A stretch of DNA of 64,000 nucleotides from an uncultured Pelagibacteraceae bacterium (GTDB taxonomy: Bacteria > Pseudomonadota > Alphaproteobacteria > Pelagibacterales > Pelagibacteraceae): contig CACHPL010000001.1 in NCBI GenBank assembly GCA_902581795.1, forward strand, positions 372,001-436,000. Direction: 5' to 3'. Below the pieces are notes generated by a model, which had not been told where the DNA came from, ran no database searches, and was given only the letters and a program-made list of their open reading frames with translations. Numbering within the stretch: position 1 is the first letter of the stretch; each line of letters opens with the position of its first letter. Positions 34,429 through 45,371 of the stretch are shown one piece after another. A program made the translations under genes and the position numbers.

Positions 34429-35709
34429 TTAATTCCTAATATTATGAATTTGCCAGCTAATATTAACTACAGCTCCTCCTTTTTGTTCATTAAAAAATTC
34501 AATTGAGGCTTTTTTTCTTTCTAGCAAAGTTTTGCCAATAAAAGTTCCTAGCCCCAAACCTCCTTTGCCTAAATTTTTATTCAATTTCGATGAAATATAA
34601 GGCTCTCCAATGACTTTTAAAATATCATTCGGAAAACCAGGCCCATCATCTGAAATTTTAATTGTTACATCATTTTGATCTTTGAAAAGTTCCACAAGAA
34701 CCTTTTTTTTTGAAAATTTAACCGCATTACCAACAAAGTTACGAATACCATAGGTTAATTCGGGCGATCTTAGAATAGGAATTTTATCAATTCCTTTTTG
34801 TGTTTTGAAAATTATTTCTTTTTCACTTATTTCATCGAAAGACTTCGTGATTTCAAAAAGTAAATCTTGTAAAGAAATTTTTGAAACATATTCATCATCT
34901 ACTATTTCTCGACGGGATATTTTTTTAAGTATTTCCCCACATCTTCGCACCTGCGTTGTTAATGTTGAAATATCATCTTTGTATTTTGATTTAAATTCAA
35001 CATCTTTTTCTAATTCTTTTGCAATAACAGTTATTGTCGAGAGTGGAGTTCCCAAAGAATGGGCGGCGGCAGCGGCTTGATGCCCTATGGAGTCTAACTC
35101 TTGTTCCTTTGCTAAAACACTTTCAAGTTTATTGAGTGCATTTCCTCTTTTTCTAGCTTCAAAACCAAAACGAAAACCAAAATAATTTAAGAAAATAAGC
35201 ACAATAATTAAGGCTACTGGTATTGAATATATATAGTAATCTGGAACATGAAAATGTAGATCTCCTGGGCTTGGTAAACTTTTGTGATTAAAAGTAATTA
35301 TTAATAATACAATTGCAGTAATGAAGGATAAAAAAAATGTACTTGTTAAATTTAATAAAGTTGAGGAAATAATTGCGGGCACAATTAGAAAAATCACAAA
35401 AGGGTTGGTTATTCCTCCTGTTAAATATAGTAAAACAGATAACTGAATAACATCATAAAATAAAAGAATAGTTGACTCCAAATTACTAAGCTGATTTTTT
35501 TTTAAATTAAATTGTATAAAGATATTTGTTAGGCCGCCACAAAAAATCGTAATAGAACAATAAACTATAGGAAGATTTAGTTTTAAACCAAAATGAACCA
35601 CATAAATTGTAGCAAGTTGACCAAATAAAGCTATCCATCTTAAAATAACTACTGTTTTTTTTTCAAGTTTTAAATCCTCCTCGAATTTGAGAAGATCCTT
35701 AAATTTCAT
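34429..35709 (-). CDS. regB: Redox sensor histidine kinase RegB/PrrB/ActS, with altered H box
   Basis: 426 residues. Six membrane helices in the first about 180 residues, with the quinone-binding motif GGITNPF at 98-104. The H box reads AAAAAHSLGTPL (His217): the usual HELGTPL has an acidic residue after His, here Ser218. The redox-active Cys is kept (Cys257 in RRCGEIL). HATPase motifs: NFVGNAVKFS, DDGPGFP and GLGLGTFIGK. RegB senses the quinone pool and phosphorylates RegA. It lies 5 bases after gyrB rather than beside regA. Confidence 0.9.
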   Translation of the reverse strand: MKFKDLLKFEEDLKLEKKTVVILRWIALFGQLATIYVVHFGLKLNLPIVYCSITIFCGGLTNIFIQFNLKKNQLSNLESTILLFYDVIQLSVLLYLTGGITNPFVIFLIVPAIISSTLLNLTSTFFLSFITAIVLLIITFNHKSLPSPGDLHFHVPDYYIYSIPVALIIVLIFLNYFGFRFGFEARKRGNALNKLESVLAKEQELDSIGHQAAAAAHSLGTPLSTITVIAKELEKDVEFKSKYKDDISTLTTQVRRCGEILKKISRREIVDDEYVSKISLQDLLFEITKSFDEISEKEIIFKTQKGIDKIPILRSPELTYGIRNFVGNAVKFSKKKVLVELFKDQNDVTIKISDDGPGFPNDILKVIGEPYISSKLNKNLGKGGLGLGTFIGKTLLERKKASIEFFNEQKGGAVVNISWQIHNIRN

Positions 35710-35714
35710 ATAGA

Positions 35715-37802
<2,088 letters not shown>

Positions 37803-37825
37803 TTAGATTGTATCATTTTTTATAA

Positions 37826-37855
37826 GTTATATAAAACGGCCTTTATTATTGACAC
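37826..37855 (-). promoter_or_regulatory. Candidate promoter for gyrB
   Basis: In the 135-base dnaN-gyrB spacer, minus strand: GTGTCA (37850-37855, 4/6 to -35) and TATAAC (37826-37831, 5/6 to -10) with an 18-base spacer, about 38 bases before the ATG. A small palindrome, TTGATGATCAA (37866-37876), lies just upstream; its half-sites resemble FNR half-sites but the spacing is wrong. No DnaA box was seen. Confidence 0.35.
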
Positions 37856-37922
37856 GAAATTATCGTTGATGATCAAGGGAAATACCGTATAAAATAATTT
37901 TTTTTCTTATTATTATGATATT

Positions 37923-39041
37923 TCAAATTTTCATTGGCATAATTACAAAATAACTTTGCTTATCTTTGTTATCTTGAATAAGTACCGGTGAAACAGCGTC
38001 GTTTAAATTCATGACTAGTTTTTCGTCTTCAATTTCTGATGCAATATCTAATAAATACCTTGAGTTGAAGCTTATAGTCAAATCATCAGAGCTATAATTT
38101 GCTTTGATAGATTCCTTACCTTCGCCCGATGATGAGCTATTAACAAATAGGTGAACATGATCCTTGCCTAAGGTAATTTTTACACCTTCTTTTCTATCAA
38201 TTGAAACAGTTGTTACCCGTTCGATAGAGCTTGCGAAATCTTTTTTATCTACTGATAAAATTTTTGTATTATTTTTAGGTACCACTTTATTATAATCAGG
38301 AAATTTTCCATCAATTATTTTTGATATTATTTCCGAACTTCCTATCTTAAATTGAATCTTAGTTTCCGAAGAATTTAAATGTATATCCTTTTCATTGCTT
38401 TCTTGGAACAAACTACATAATTGAAAGACCGCTTTCTTTGGCAAAATGAAAGATTTAAAATTATCAAGGTTTTCAACGGGTATGCTGCTTGATGACAGTC
38501 TGTGGCTATCTGTAGCTACACCTGTTAAATATGATCTTTTATTTGAAACAGTTGAATGTACATAAATTCCGTTAAGATAATGTCTTGTATCATCACTTGA
38601 CATAGAAATTTTTGTTTTATTTAGTAAAGATAAAAAATTCGCTTTGTTTAAAATTATGCCATCTTTTTTGAAATCATCATTAAAGTTTGGAAAATTATCG
38701 ACAGGCAGACATAAAAGATTAAATTTAGAATTCTCTGCAGTAATACTCATCTTGTTTTCACTCTGTAAACTAAAAACAACATCTAAATTTGATGGTAGTT
38801 TTCTTAAAAGATCATACAAAATAGTCGCTGAAATTGTTGTGTTTCCTTCTTTTTCGACAACTAAGTCTGAAATAGTGTCTTTAAATACTAAATCTAAATC
38901 TGTAGCAATGATGTTTAGTTTTTTTTCTTTTATTTCTAAAAGCACGTTTGAGAGTATTGGAAGTGTATTTTTTCTCTCTATAACGCTATGTGCCACCGAA
39001 AGTGATTTAAGTAATATATCTCTCTTTATTTGAAACTGCAT
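37923..39041 (-). CDS. dnaN: DNA polymerase III beta sliding clamp
   Basis: 372 residues. N-terminal MQFQIKRDILLKSLSVAHSVIERKNTLPIL and VLLEIKEKKLNIIATDLDL are typical; PDYNKVVPKNN and the C-terminal MPMKI also match. Three clamp domains of about 120 residues each. The ring-shaped processivity factor for DNA polymerase III. It begins 1 base after the dnaA stop, so dnaA and dnaN are cotranscribed in the ancestral order; recF, usually next, is missing. Confidence 0.95.
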   Translation of the reverse strand: MQFQIKRDILLKSLSVAHSVIERKNTLPILSNVLLEIKEKKLNIIATDLDLVFKDTISDLVVEKEGNTTISATILYDLLRKLPSNLDVVFSLQSENKMSITAENSKFNLLCLPVDNFPNFNDDFKKDGIILNKANFLSLLNKTKISMSSDDTRHYLNGIYVHSTVSNKRSYLTGVATDSHRLSSSSIPVENLDNFKSFILPKKAVFQLCSLFQESNEKDIHLNSSETKIQFKIGSSEIISKIIDGKFPDYNKVVPKNNTKILSVDKKDFASSIERVTTVSIDRKEGVKITLGKDHVHLFVNSSSSGEGKESIKANYSSDDLTISFNSRYLLDIASEIEDEKLVMNLNDAVSPVLIQDNKDKQSYFVIMPMKI

Positions 39042-39042
39042 T

Positions 39043-40443
39043 TTAGTCGTTTAAGATTATTGATTTTAATTCATCAATATTTTTTTTCATTTCTTCGTTA
39101 CTCTGAGAGAGTTTATCAATTGTTTTTACAGCATGAATAACGGTTGTATGATCTCTATTTGCAAATTTTCTACCTATTTCGGGCAATGAGCGTGTGGTAA
39201 GTTTTTTTGCTAAATACATTGCGATTTGCCTGGGTCTTGCTAATGGACGCGATCTTCTTTGCGACAACATCTCCTCTAAATTTATACTGTAAAAATTAGA
39301 AGTAATGTTTTGTATTCTATCTATTGTTATAATTTTGTTGCTGCTATAAACATCCTTAAGAATAATTTTACAATCGTTAATGCTAAGTGATTTGTTGCTC
39401 ATCTTACTGAAAGCAACGATTCTATTAAATATCCCAATTAATTCTCTAATATTTGATTTGGTATCTTTAGCAATAAATTCTATAACTTCTTTGCTTAAAT
39501 TCAAATTCTCTTTAAAAGAATTTTGAAACTCTTCAATTTTTTTATTTAATATATTTAATTTTAAATCAAAATCGGGAGCACCTATGTCAACTACAAGCCC
39601 TCCTGATAGCCTAGATCTAATTCTATCTTGAACTTTATCAAGTTTATTTGGTGGTCTATCGCATGAGATAACAATCTGAGCACTTTTTTCAAAAAGACTA
39701 TTAAAAGTATGAAAAAATTCTTCCTGTAAACCTTCTTTACCTCTTATAAACTGAATATCATCAATTATAAAAACTTTAGCTTTTCTAAAAAAATCTTTAA
39801 AGCTCACCATTTCATTTTTTTTTATCGATTTAATAAATTGGTACATAAATCTTTCAGCTGAAATAAACATAACACTATTGTTTTTACTTAATTCAAGACC
39901 GATAGCATTTATAAGATGAGTTTTACCCAAGCCTACGCCGCCATAAACAAACAACGGATTATAAATAGATAATTTATCACATATTTTTTTTGCAGATAGG
40001 AAAGCTATTTTGTTGCTCTTTCCTATTACAAAATTATCAAAATTTAAACTATCGTTTAATCTGTTATAGTTTAATACTGAGTCTGTAATTTGAGTTATTT
40101 TTTTTCCAAATGGAGCTGCTATTGATGTGATGCTTTTTCCTTTTAAAACTTTTTCGCCGCCAACTATCTTGAACTCTAATCGATTTATACTTAATTTATG
40201 CCTTTTTAATTCATTTAAAATTCTATCTGCGTACCTAGATGTTATCCAATCTCTAAAAAATCTAGTTTGTACTCCAAGTATAACATAATGATTATATTCT
40301 TTTACTAGAGACAGATCTTTAAGCCAGCTTGAGTAAACCTCTGTTCCAAATGCCTTCTCAAAATCTCTTTGTACAGAATTCCAATTAAGAAGGTTTTCTT
40401 CTATAAAAGAGCTTGATGAATTTTTTAAAGAGGTTTCTTCCAT
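39043..40443 (-). CDS. dnaA: Chromosomal replication initiator protein DnaA
   Basis: 466 residues. Domain I about 15-90 (WLKDLSL), AAA+ domain with Walker A PLFVYGGVGLGKTHLINAIG and Walker B FIIDDIQFIRGKE, and the C-terminal box-binding domain RPLARPRQIAMYLAKKLT with the helix-turn-helix signature GRKFANRDHTTVIHAVKTI. Complete. Order rpsT-dnaA-dnaN matches other Alphaproteobacteria. I saw no cluster of DnaA boxes in the neighbouring spacers. Confidence 0.95.
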   Translation of the reverse strand: MEETSLKNSSSSFIEENLLNWNSVQRDFEKAFGTEVYSSWLKDLSLVKEYNHYVILGVQTRFFRDWITSRYADRILNELKRHKLSINRLEFKIVGGEKVLKGKSITSIAAPFGKKITQITDSVLNYNRLNDSLNFDNFVIGKSNKIAFLSAKKICDKLSIYNPLFVYGGVGLGKTHLINAIGLELSKNNSVMFISAERFMYQFIKSIKKNEMVSFKDFFRKAKVFIIDDIQFIRGKEGLQEEFFHTFNSLFEKSAQIVISCDRPPNKLDKVQDRIRSRLSGGLVVDIGAPDFDLKLNILNKKIEEFQNSFKENLNLSKEVIEFIAKDTKSNIRELIGIFNRIVAFSKMSNKSLSINDCKIILKDVYSSNKIITIDRIQNITSNFYSINLEEMLSQRRSRPLARPRQIAMYLAKKLTTRSLPEIGRKFANRDHTTVIHAVKTIDKLSQSNEEMKKNIDELKSIILND

Positions 40444-40671
40444 AAATAATATAATTAAAATAAAAAAGAAATTAATTTTTATCTTTAAAAAATTTTTATT
40501 TCAATTTTTTTTTTTTGATTTTTAAAATTAATTCGACTCAGGTTGTACTATAATCGTAGAGAGAGAAAAAAAAATTATTTCAACTAAAAATTTTAATTGT
40601 CTAGATTTAGTTCATGTTTTAAAATTTAAGCTTAAAAAAATAAATTCTGAAACAACTTTGAATTGTTACAA
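40444..40671. other. 228-base AT-rich spacer upstream of dnaA
   Basis: The longest non-coding stretch in the window. It should hold the dnaA promoter (minus strand), but the best -10 (TATAGT near 40549-40554) has no convincing -35. The 100 bases next to dnaA are almost pure A/T with long T and A runs. Near rpsT there is a weak inverted repeat, AACAA with TTGTT, about 40650-40666. No DnaA-box cluster, tRNA or small ORF is visible, so it is not strong as oriC. Confidence 0.3.
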
Positions 40672-40938
40672 CTATTTCTTGATATTTTTTATTTTTTTAG
40701 AAATTTTAGAAATTTTTCTTGAGAGATTTTTCTTCTTGATAAGGCCTGTTTTTCCTATTTTCATTAACTCAGATTGAAATTTAGGAAAATATTTATTAAT
40801 TTCTTTAAGATCTTTCTTTTGGATTAAATCTTGTATCTTTTTCACCGCTAACTTGTATTTTCTCTTTCTGGCTTTATTTACCAAGGTCTGTTTTTTTACC
40901 CTTCTTACTCTATTGATAGCTGATTTAGTGTTTGGCAT
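40672..40938 (-). CDS. rpsT: 30S ribosomal protein S20
   Basis: 88 residues from the ATG at 40938 (MPNTKSAINRVRRVKKQTLVN); a start four codons further up is possible but not typical. A short, very basic helical protein that binds 16S rRNA. NTKSAxxRVRR and the RKRKYKLAVKKI segment fit the family. Conserved position upstream of dnaA in Alphaproteobacteria. Confidence 0.93.
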   Translation of the reverse strand: MPNTKSAINRVRRVKKQTLVNKARKRKYKLAVKKIQDLIQKKDLKEINKYFPKFQSELMKIGKTGLIKKKNLSRKISKISKKIKNIKK

Positions 40939-40983
40939 TAGAGCAAACATATATAACTTTGAAATATTTGGGTCAATATCTAA

Positions 40984-41850
40984 TTATTTTTGACAATTTT
41001 TACAGAAAAAAGATGATCTGTTTCCTATATTTATTTTTTTTATCTTTCCTTTACATGTTTTTTTTTTACATGATTGATTTTCACGATCATAAACCATTAA
41101 ACTCTGCTGAAAATATCCGTCTTGGCCCGAAGTACCTTTAAAATCTCTAATTGAAGAACCTCCCTCCTTAATTGATTTTTTTAGGATTTTTTTAGTGTTT
41201 TTGACAATTGCACAAATTTCAAAATCCTTAAGTTTAAATGTTATTTTTCTCGGATTAATTGAACTTTTAAAAAGTATTTCATTTACATAAATGTTTCCAA
41301 GTCCTGCGACATATTTTTGATCCATTAAGAAATTTTTAATATTTTTTTGAGATTTTAAACATTTAAATTTTAGGTATTTAAAATTGAAGCTTTTACTTAA
41401 AGGTTCGGGTCCTAAATTTAAAAGATTTGAATGGTTATTTAGATCGTTTGTTTTAATTAATTTTATAAATCCAAATTTGCGTACATCATTATAAATTAAT
41501 TCTAAATTGTTGAAAAATTTTATTCTTAAATGATTATGTTTTCTTAAAAAATTTGAATAATAATAAAAACTTGTCTTAAAAGTTACCTTTTTTGTTCTAT
41601 CTAAAATGAATATTTTACCGGTCATGCCTAGGTGAATTAATAAAGTTTTATTATTATCAATATTAACAAGTAAGAATTTAGCCCTTCTTTTTACAGATAT
41701 AATTTTTTGCTTTTTAAGATCTTTTTTTACATTGGCGCTTATAATATATCTCAGCTTCTTATTTAAAATATCAACGTTTTTTATCTTTAGACCGCAAATA
41801 ATAGTGTCTAGCGATATTCTAACAACTTCAACTTCTGGTAATTCTGGCAT
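40984..41850 (-). CDS. mutM: Formamidopyrimidine-DNA glycosylase
   Basis: 288 residues. Removes 8-oxoguanine and formamidopyrimidines, with AP lyase activity. N-terminal MPELPEVEVVR supplies the catalytic Pro and Glu after Met removal; LIHLGMTGK is the conserved loop. The C-terminal zinc finger has Cys in SCKKKTCKGK and FFCKNCQK, and the DNA-binding VAGLGNIYVNEILF helix-two-turn-helix is clear. Only 16 bases separate its start from the divergent ubiE. Confidence 0.94.
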   Translation of the reverse strand: MPELPEVEVVRISLDTIICGLKIKNVDILNKKLRYIISANVKKDLKKQKIISVKRRAKFLLVNIDNNKTLLIHLGMTGKIFILDRTKKVTFKTSFYYYSNFLRKHNHLRIKFFNNLELIYNDVRKFGFIKLIKTNDLNNHSNLLNLGPEPLSKSFNFKYLKFKCLKSQKNIKNFLMDQKYVAGLGNIYVNEILFKSSINPRKITFKLKDFEICAIVKNTKKILKKSIKEGGSSIRDFKGTSGQDGYFQQSLMVYDRENQSCKKKTCKGKIKKINIGNRSSFFCKNCQK

Positions 41851-41866
41851 ATAACTTATTAAAAAT

Positions 41867-42571
41867 ATGACAAATATTAATCAATCAAAATTTGAAAAAG
41901 CAAGAAAAGTTTTTAATGAGGTTTTTAATAAGTACGATGTTATGAATGATATAATGTCCTTTGGTATTCATCGTGTATGGAAAGAAAGACTTATAGACTG
42001 GATGAATCCAAAAAAAAACGATTATTTGATAGATCTAGCGTCAGGCACAGGCGATATAGCTAAAGCATTTTTAAAAAGAACCAAAAATAATGGTAAAGTT
42101 GTATGCATCGAACCCAATAAATTGATGCTAGAAGAGGGAAAAAAGAAACTCAAAAATTACAAAAATATTAATTGGATTTTAGGTCAAGCTGAAAAGCTTC
42201 CCGTCAAAAGTGATCAGTTTGATATTTGCTCTGTAAGCTTCGGTATAAGAAACTTTTCAAACATAGAAAAATCTCTTAGGGAAGCGAGAAGAGTATTGAA
42301 AACTGGTGGAAGAATTATTTGTTTAGAATTTTCCAAAGTAGATAACGAAGTTTTAAAAAAATTTTATAAAATTTACTCAAAAACTATACCAATTATTGGT
42401 AAATATGTTATTGGAAAATCTGAACCATATGAATATCTAACTAAAACTATAGATGAGTTTTATAGTCAAGAGGAGCTATTAAATTTATTTAAAAAAAATG
42501 GTTTTGACAATGTTGAGTATAGAAATTTATCTGGTGGAATAGTATCAATTCATTCTGGTTGGAAAATTTAA
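41867..42571 (+). CDS. ubiE: Demethylmenaquinone/2-polyprenyl-6-methoxy-1,4-benzoquinol C-methyltransferase
   Basis: 234 residues. SAM-dependent C-methylation in ubiquinone synthesis. FNEVFNKYDVMNDIMSFGIHRVWK is the UbiE opening; the SAM site is LIDLASGTGDIAKAF (about 54-68). FGIRNFSNIEKSLREARRVLKTGG and the C-terminal GGIVSIHSGWKI complete the signature. It is followed by ubiB after 1 base, and ubiE-ubiB-coaBC is a conserved alphaproteobacterial order. Confidence 0.95.
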   Translation: MTNINQSKFEKARKVFNEVFNKYDVMNDIMSFGIHRVWKERLIDWMNPKKNDYLIDLASGTGDIAKAFLKRTKNNGKVVCIEPNKLMLEEGKKKLKNYKNINWILGQAEKLPVKSDQFDICSVSFGIRNFSNIEKSLREARRVLKTGGRIICLEFSKVDNEVLKKFYKIYSKTIPIIGKYVIGKSEPYEYLTKTIDEFYSQEELLNLFKKNGFDNVEYRNLSGGIVSIHSGWKI

Positions 42572-42572
42572 A

Positions 42573-44138
42573 ATGTTTAGAAAAATTTATAATTTATTGG
42601 TGATTTTAAGAAAATTGTCAATTTCAGGTGCTGTTGATGTAATAGATGAAATGAAAAAAATGCCCAAAATTTTAAAATTTGTTTTTTTTATATTTTCAAT
42701 AGGTAAAAAAGATAAGTCGATAGATACCAATATAACATCGGGAGAAAAACTTTGTACAGCATTGCAAAGTATGGGCACAACATTCATAAAACTTGGGCAA
42801 TTCTTAGCAACTCGTCCTGACATAATTGGGGATGAAGTTGCAAAGAAATTAGAAAAATTACAAGATAAACTGCCTGCATTTAGTACTAGTGAGGCTAAAG
42901 AAATACTAAAAAAGGAAGTAGGACAAAAATCTTTTGATAATATTATTTTATTAGGAAAACCTATAGCAGCAGCTTCTATTGCTCAAGTTCACTTTGTGAA
43001 AATTAAGATCGATGGATCAGAGAAAGAGCTAGCCATAAAAATTTTGAGGCCAAATATACATAAAATAGTTAATGAAGAACTAGATGCACTTATGTTTTTA
43101 GCATATTTAATTGAAACTTTTTTTGCAAAAACCAAAAGACTTAGATTAGTAGAAGTCATATATTTGTTAAAAGAGATTACAAATGTTGAAATGGATCTTA
43201 GGTTTGAAGCTGCTGCAGCAAGTGAACTATATGAAAATACAAAAAACGATCGATTCATTTCTGTTCCTAAGATTTACTGGCCTTATACATCAAAACAAAC
43301 GCTTACATTAGATAAAATTGATGCAATTCCAATTAGGGATTTAGAAAAATTAAAAGAATCAAATGTTGATCTTAAAAAATTATCAAGAAATCTAATTCAA
43401 CTTTTTTTAAAGCAAGCTGTGAGAGATGGTTTTTTTCATGCCGATATGCATCAGGGTAATTTATTTGTAGATAACGAAGGTAACTTAATACCGATTGATT
43501 TTGGTATAATGGGTCGATTAGATAAAAATAATAAAAAATATTTAGCTGAAATATTATATGGTTTTATTCAGAGAGATTATAATAAAGTTGCACAAGTTCA
43601 TTTTTTAGCTGGACTTGTTCCTCAAAATACATCCAAGGACGAACTTGCGCAGGCTTTGAGATCTATTGGGGAACCTATATTTGGACAAGCGGTCAAAGAT
43701 ATATCGGGGGGAAATTTGCTTGCTCAATTATTTGATATTACTGAAAAATTTAATATGCAAACTCAAACACAATTACTTCTTCTTCAAAAAACAATGGTTT
43801 CGGTTGAAGGGGTTGCACGGAAGTTAAATCCTGACGCAAATATTTGGGAGATCTCTAAACCAGTTTTAGAAGAATGGATTAAAAGTGAAAAAGGTCCTGA
43901 GTCAAAAATAAAAAAAACTATTGAAATTTCAAAAGAGGTTTTTGAAAAAATCCCAGATTTACCAGATGTAATGGACAAAGCCAATTTAGCTCTCCAAATG
44001 TTGGCTGAGGGGAAACTTAATTTGTACACTAGTGGAGGAAAAAATCTTGAAATAGAAGAGCTTAAAATGAAAAATATGAGAAACAATATCATTATAATAT
44101 TTTTAGGTGTTGTAATAGGATTGTTTATAGTATTTTAA
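42573..44138 (+). CDS. ubiB: Ubiquinone biosynthesis atypical kinase/ATPase UbiB
   Basis: 521 residues. The family KxGQ motif is FIKLGQFLATRPDIIG (about 72-87), the Ala-rich nucleotide loop is AAASIAQVH, and the kinase-like motifs DGFFHADMHQGNLFV and LIPIDFGIMGRL are intact. One or two C-terminal membrane helices (about 500-520). UbiB supports release or presentation of lipid intermediates to the ubiquinone enzymes at the inner membrane. Confidence 0.94.
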   Translation: MFRKIYNLLVILRKLSISGAVDVIDEMKKMPKILKFVFFIFSIGKKDKSIDTNITSGEKLCTALQSMGTTFIKLGQFLATRPDIIGDEVAKKLEKLQDKLPAFSTSEAKEILKKEVGQKSFDNIILLGKPIAAASIAQVHFVKIKIDGSEKELAIKILRPNIHKIVNEELDALMFLAYLIETFFAKTKRLRLVEVIYLLKEITNVEMDLRFEAAAASELYENTKNDRFISVPKIYWPYTSKQTLTLDKIDAIPIRDLEKLKESNVDLKKLSRNLIQLFLKQAVRDGFFHADMHQGNLFVDNEGNLIPIDFGIMGRLDKNNKKYLAEILYGFIQRDYNKVAQVHFLAGLVPQNTSKDELAQALRSIGEPIFGQAVKDISGGNLLAQLFDITEKFNMQTQTQLLLLQKTMVSVEGVARKLNPDANIWEISKPVLEEWIKSEKGPESKIKKTIEISKEVFEKIPDLPDVMDKANLALQMLAEGKLNLYTSGGKNLEIEELKMKNMRNNIIIIFLGVVIGLFIVF

Positions 44139-44144
44139 TTAAAT

Positions 44145-45371
44145 ATGAGTTTAGAAAATAAAAAAATTTTATTAATAATAGGCGGTGGAATTTCAGCCTA
44201 TAAATCTTTAGATTTAATTAGATTATTGCTGAAAAAAAATTCTAAAATTAAAGTTGTACTCACCAAAAGTGGAAAAAAATTTGTAACGGCACTTTCAATT
44301 TCCTCTTTATTAAAAAATAAAGTATTTGAAGAAATGTTTGGGGATAAAAACGTTGGAAAAATAGATCATATTTCCCTATCTCGTTGGGCAGATATAATTC
44401 TTGTTGTTCCTGCTACTGCAAACTTTATGTCTAAATTAAGTAGAGGTGGTGCTGATGACCTTGCATCTACAATAATTTTAGCCTCGAATAAAGAGACTTT
44501 CTTAGCTCCGGCAATGAACGTTAGAATGTGGATACATAAAGCTACCCAAAAAAATTTAAAATCACTTGTTGAATATGGCTATAGATTCATAGGACCAACT
44601 GATGGCGAAATGGCATGCGGAGAATATGGAAAAGGAAAAATGTCGAGTCCAAGACAAATATTCTCTTTTTTAGAAAAATTTTTTAAAAATAAAGATTTTT
44701 TAAAAAGAAAAAAAATTAATGCAGTCGTTACTTCTGGCCCAACAAGGGAATATATGGATCCTGTAAGATATATAACAAATGAGTCAAGTGGCAAACAAGG
44801 TTATGAAATTGCCCTTGAACTATCAAGGCTAGGAATTAGAACTACACTTATATCTGGCCCAACAAATATTAACTACAATGAAGGGATTAAAATTAAAAAA
44901 GTTATCTCCGGAGATGACATGTTGAGAACGGTTAAAAAAAATTTACCTACCGATATTGCTGTTTGTACTGCAGCCATATCAGATTTTAAACCAATTATAA
45001 AAAAACAAAATAAGATTAAAAAACAAAATTATAACAATGAAATTAAAATTAAAAGAAATGTTGATATATTAAATTTTTTAGGGAAAACCAATAAGAATAG
45101 ACCAAAGCTATTAGTTGGCTTCTCTGCAGAGACTGAGGATCTATTAAAAAATTCTATAAAAAAGATGGAAGATAAATTTTGTGATTTAATGATCGCGAAC
45201 GATATTTCAAAAAAAGAATTTGGTTTTAATAGTGATTTTAATGAAGTTACAATAATAGATAAAAGTGGAAAAATTGAAAAAATAAAAAAAAACTCAAAAA
45301 AGTTTATTGCCTCAATCATAGCGCGGAGAATTGTCGAAACTTTTTTATCAAATGAGAAAAGCTTCAATTGA
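44145..45371 (+). CDS. coaBC: Bifunctional phosphopantothenoylcysteine decarboxylase/phosphopantothenate-cysteine ligase
   Basis: 408 residues. CoaC flavoprotein domain about 1-180: ILLIIGGGISAYKSLDLIR, the LAPAMNVRMW motif, and catalytic Cys in GEMACGEYGKGKM. CoaB domain about 185-400: VTSGPTREYMDPVRYITNESSG, CTAAISDFKP, LVGFSAETED. Makes 4'-phosphopantetheine for CoA. dut, which often follows coaBC, is absent; the MoeB-like gene starts inside the coaBC end. Confidence 0.94.
   Translation: MSLENKKILLIIGGGISAYKSLDLIRLLLKKNSKIKVVLTKSGKKFVTALSISSLLKNKVFEEMFGDKNVGKIDHISLSRWADIILVVPATANFMSKLSRGGADDLASTIILASNKETFLAPAMNVRMWIHKATQKNLKSLVEYGYRFIGPTDGEMACGEYGKGKMSSPRQIFSFLEKFFKNKDFLKRKKINAVVTSGPTREYMDPVRYITNESSGKQGYEIALELSRLGIRTTLISGPTNINYNEGIKIKKVISGDDMLRTVKKNLPTDIAVCTAAISDFKPIIKKQNKIKKQNYNNEIKIKRNVDILNFLGKTNKNRPKLLVGFSAETEDLLKNSIKKMEDKFCDLMIANDISKKEFGFNSDFNEVTIIDKSGKIEKIKKNSKKFIASIIARRIVETFLSNEKSFN

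Noticed and set aside
37866-37876. FNR/FixK-type box in TTGATGATCAA upstream of gyrB
   Set aside because: The half-sites TTGAT and ATCAA are separated by 1 base, not the 4 bases needed. It is a short palindrome only.
40444-40671. oriC upstream of dnaA
   Set aside because: I saw no DnaA-box cluster (TTATCCACA or close). A/T richness alone is not enough in this genome.
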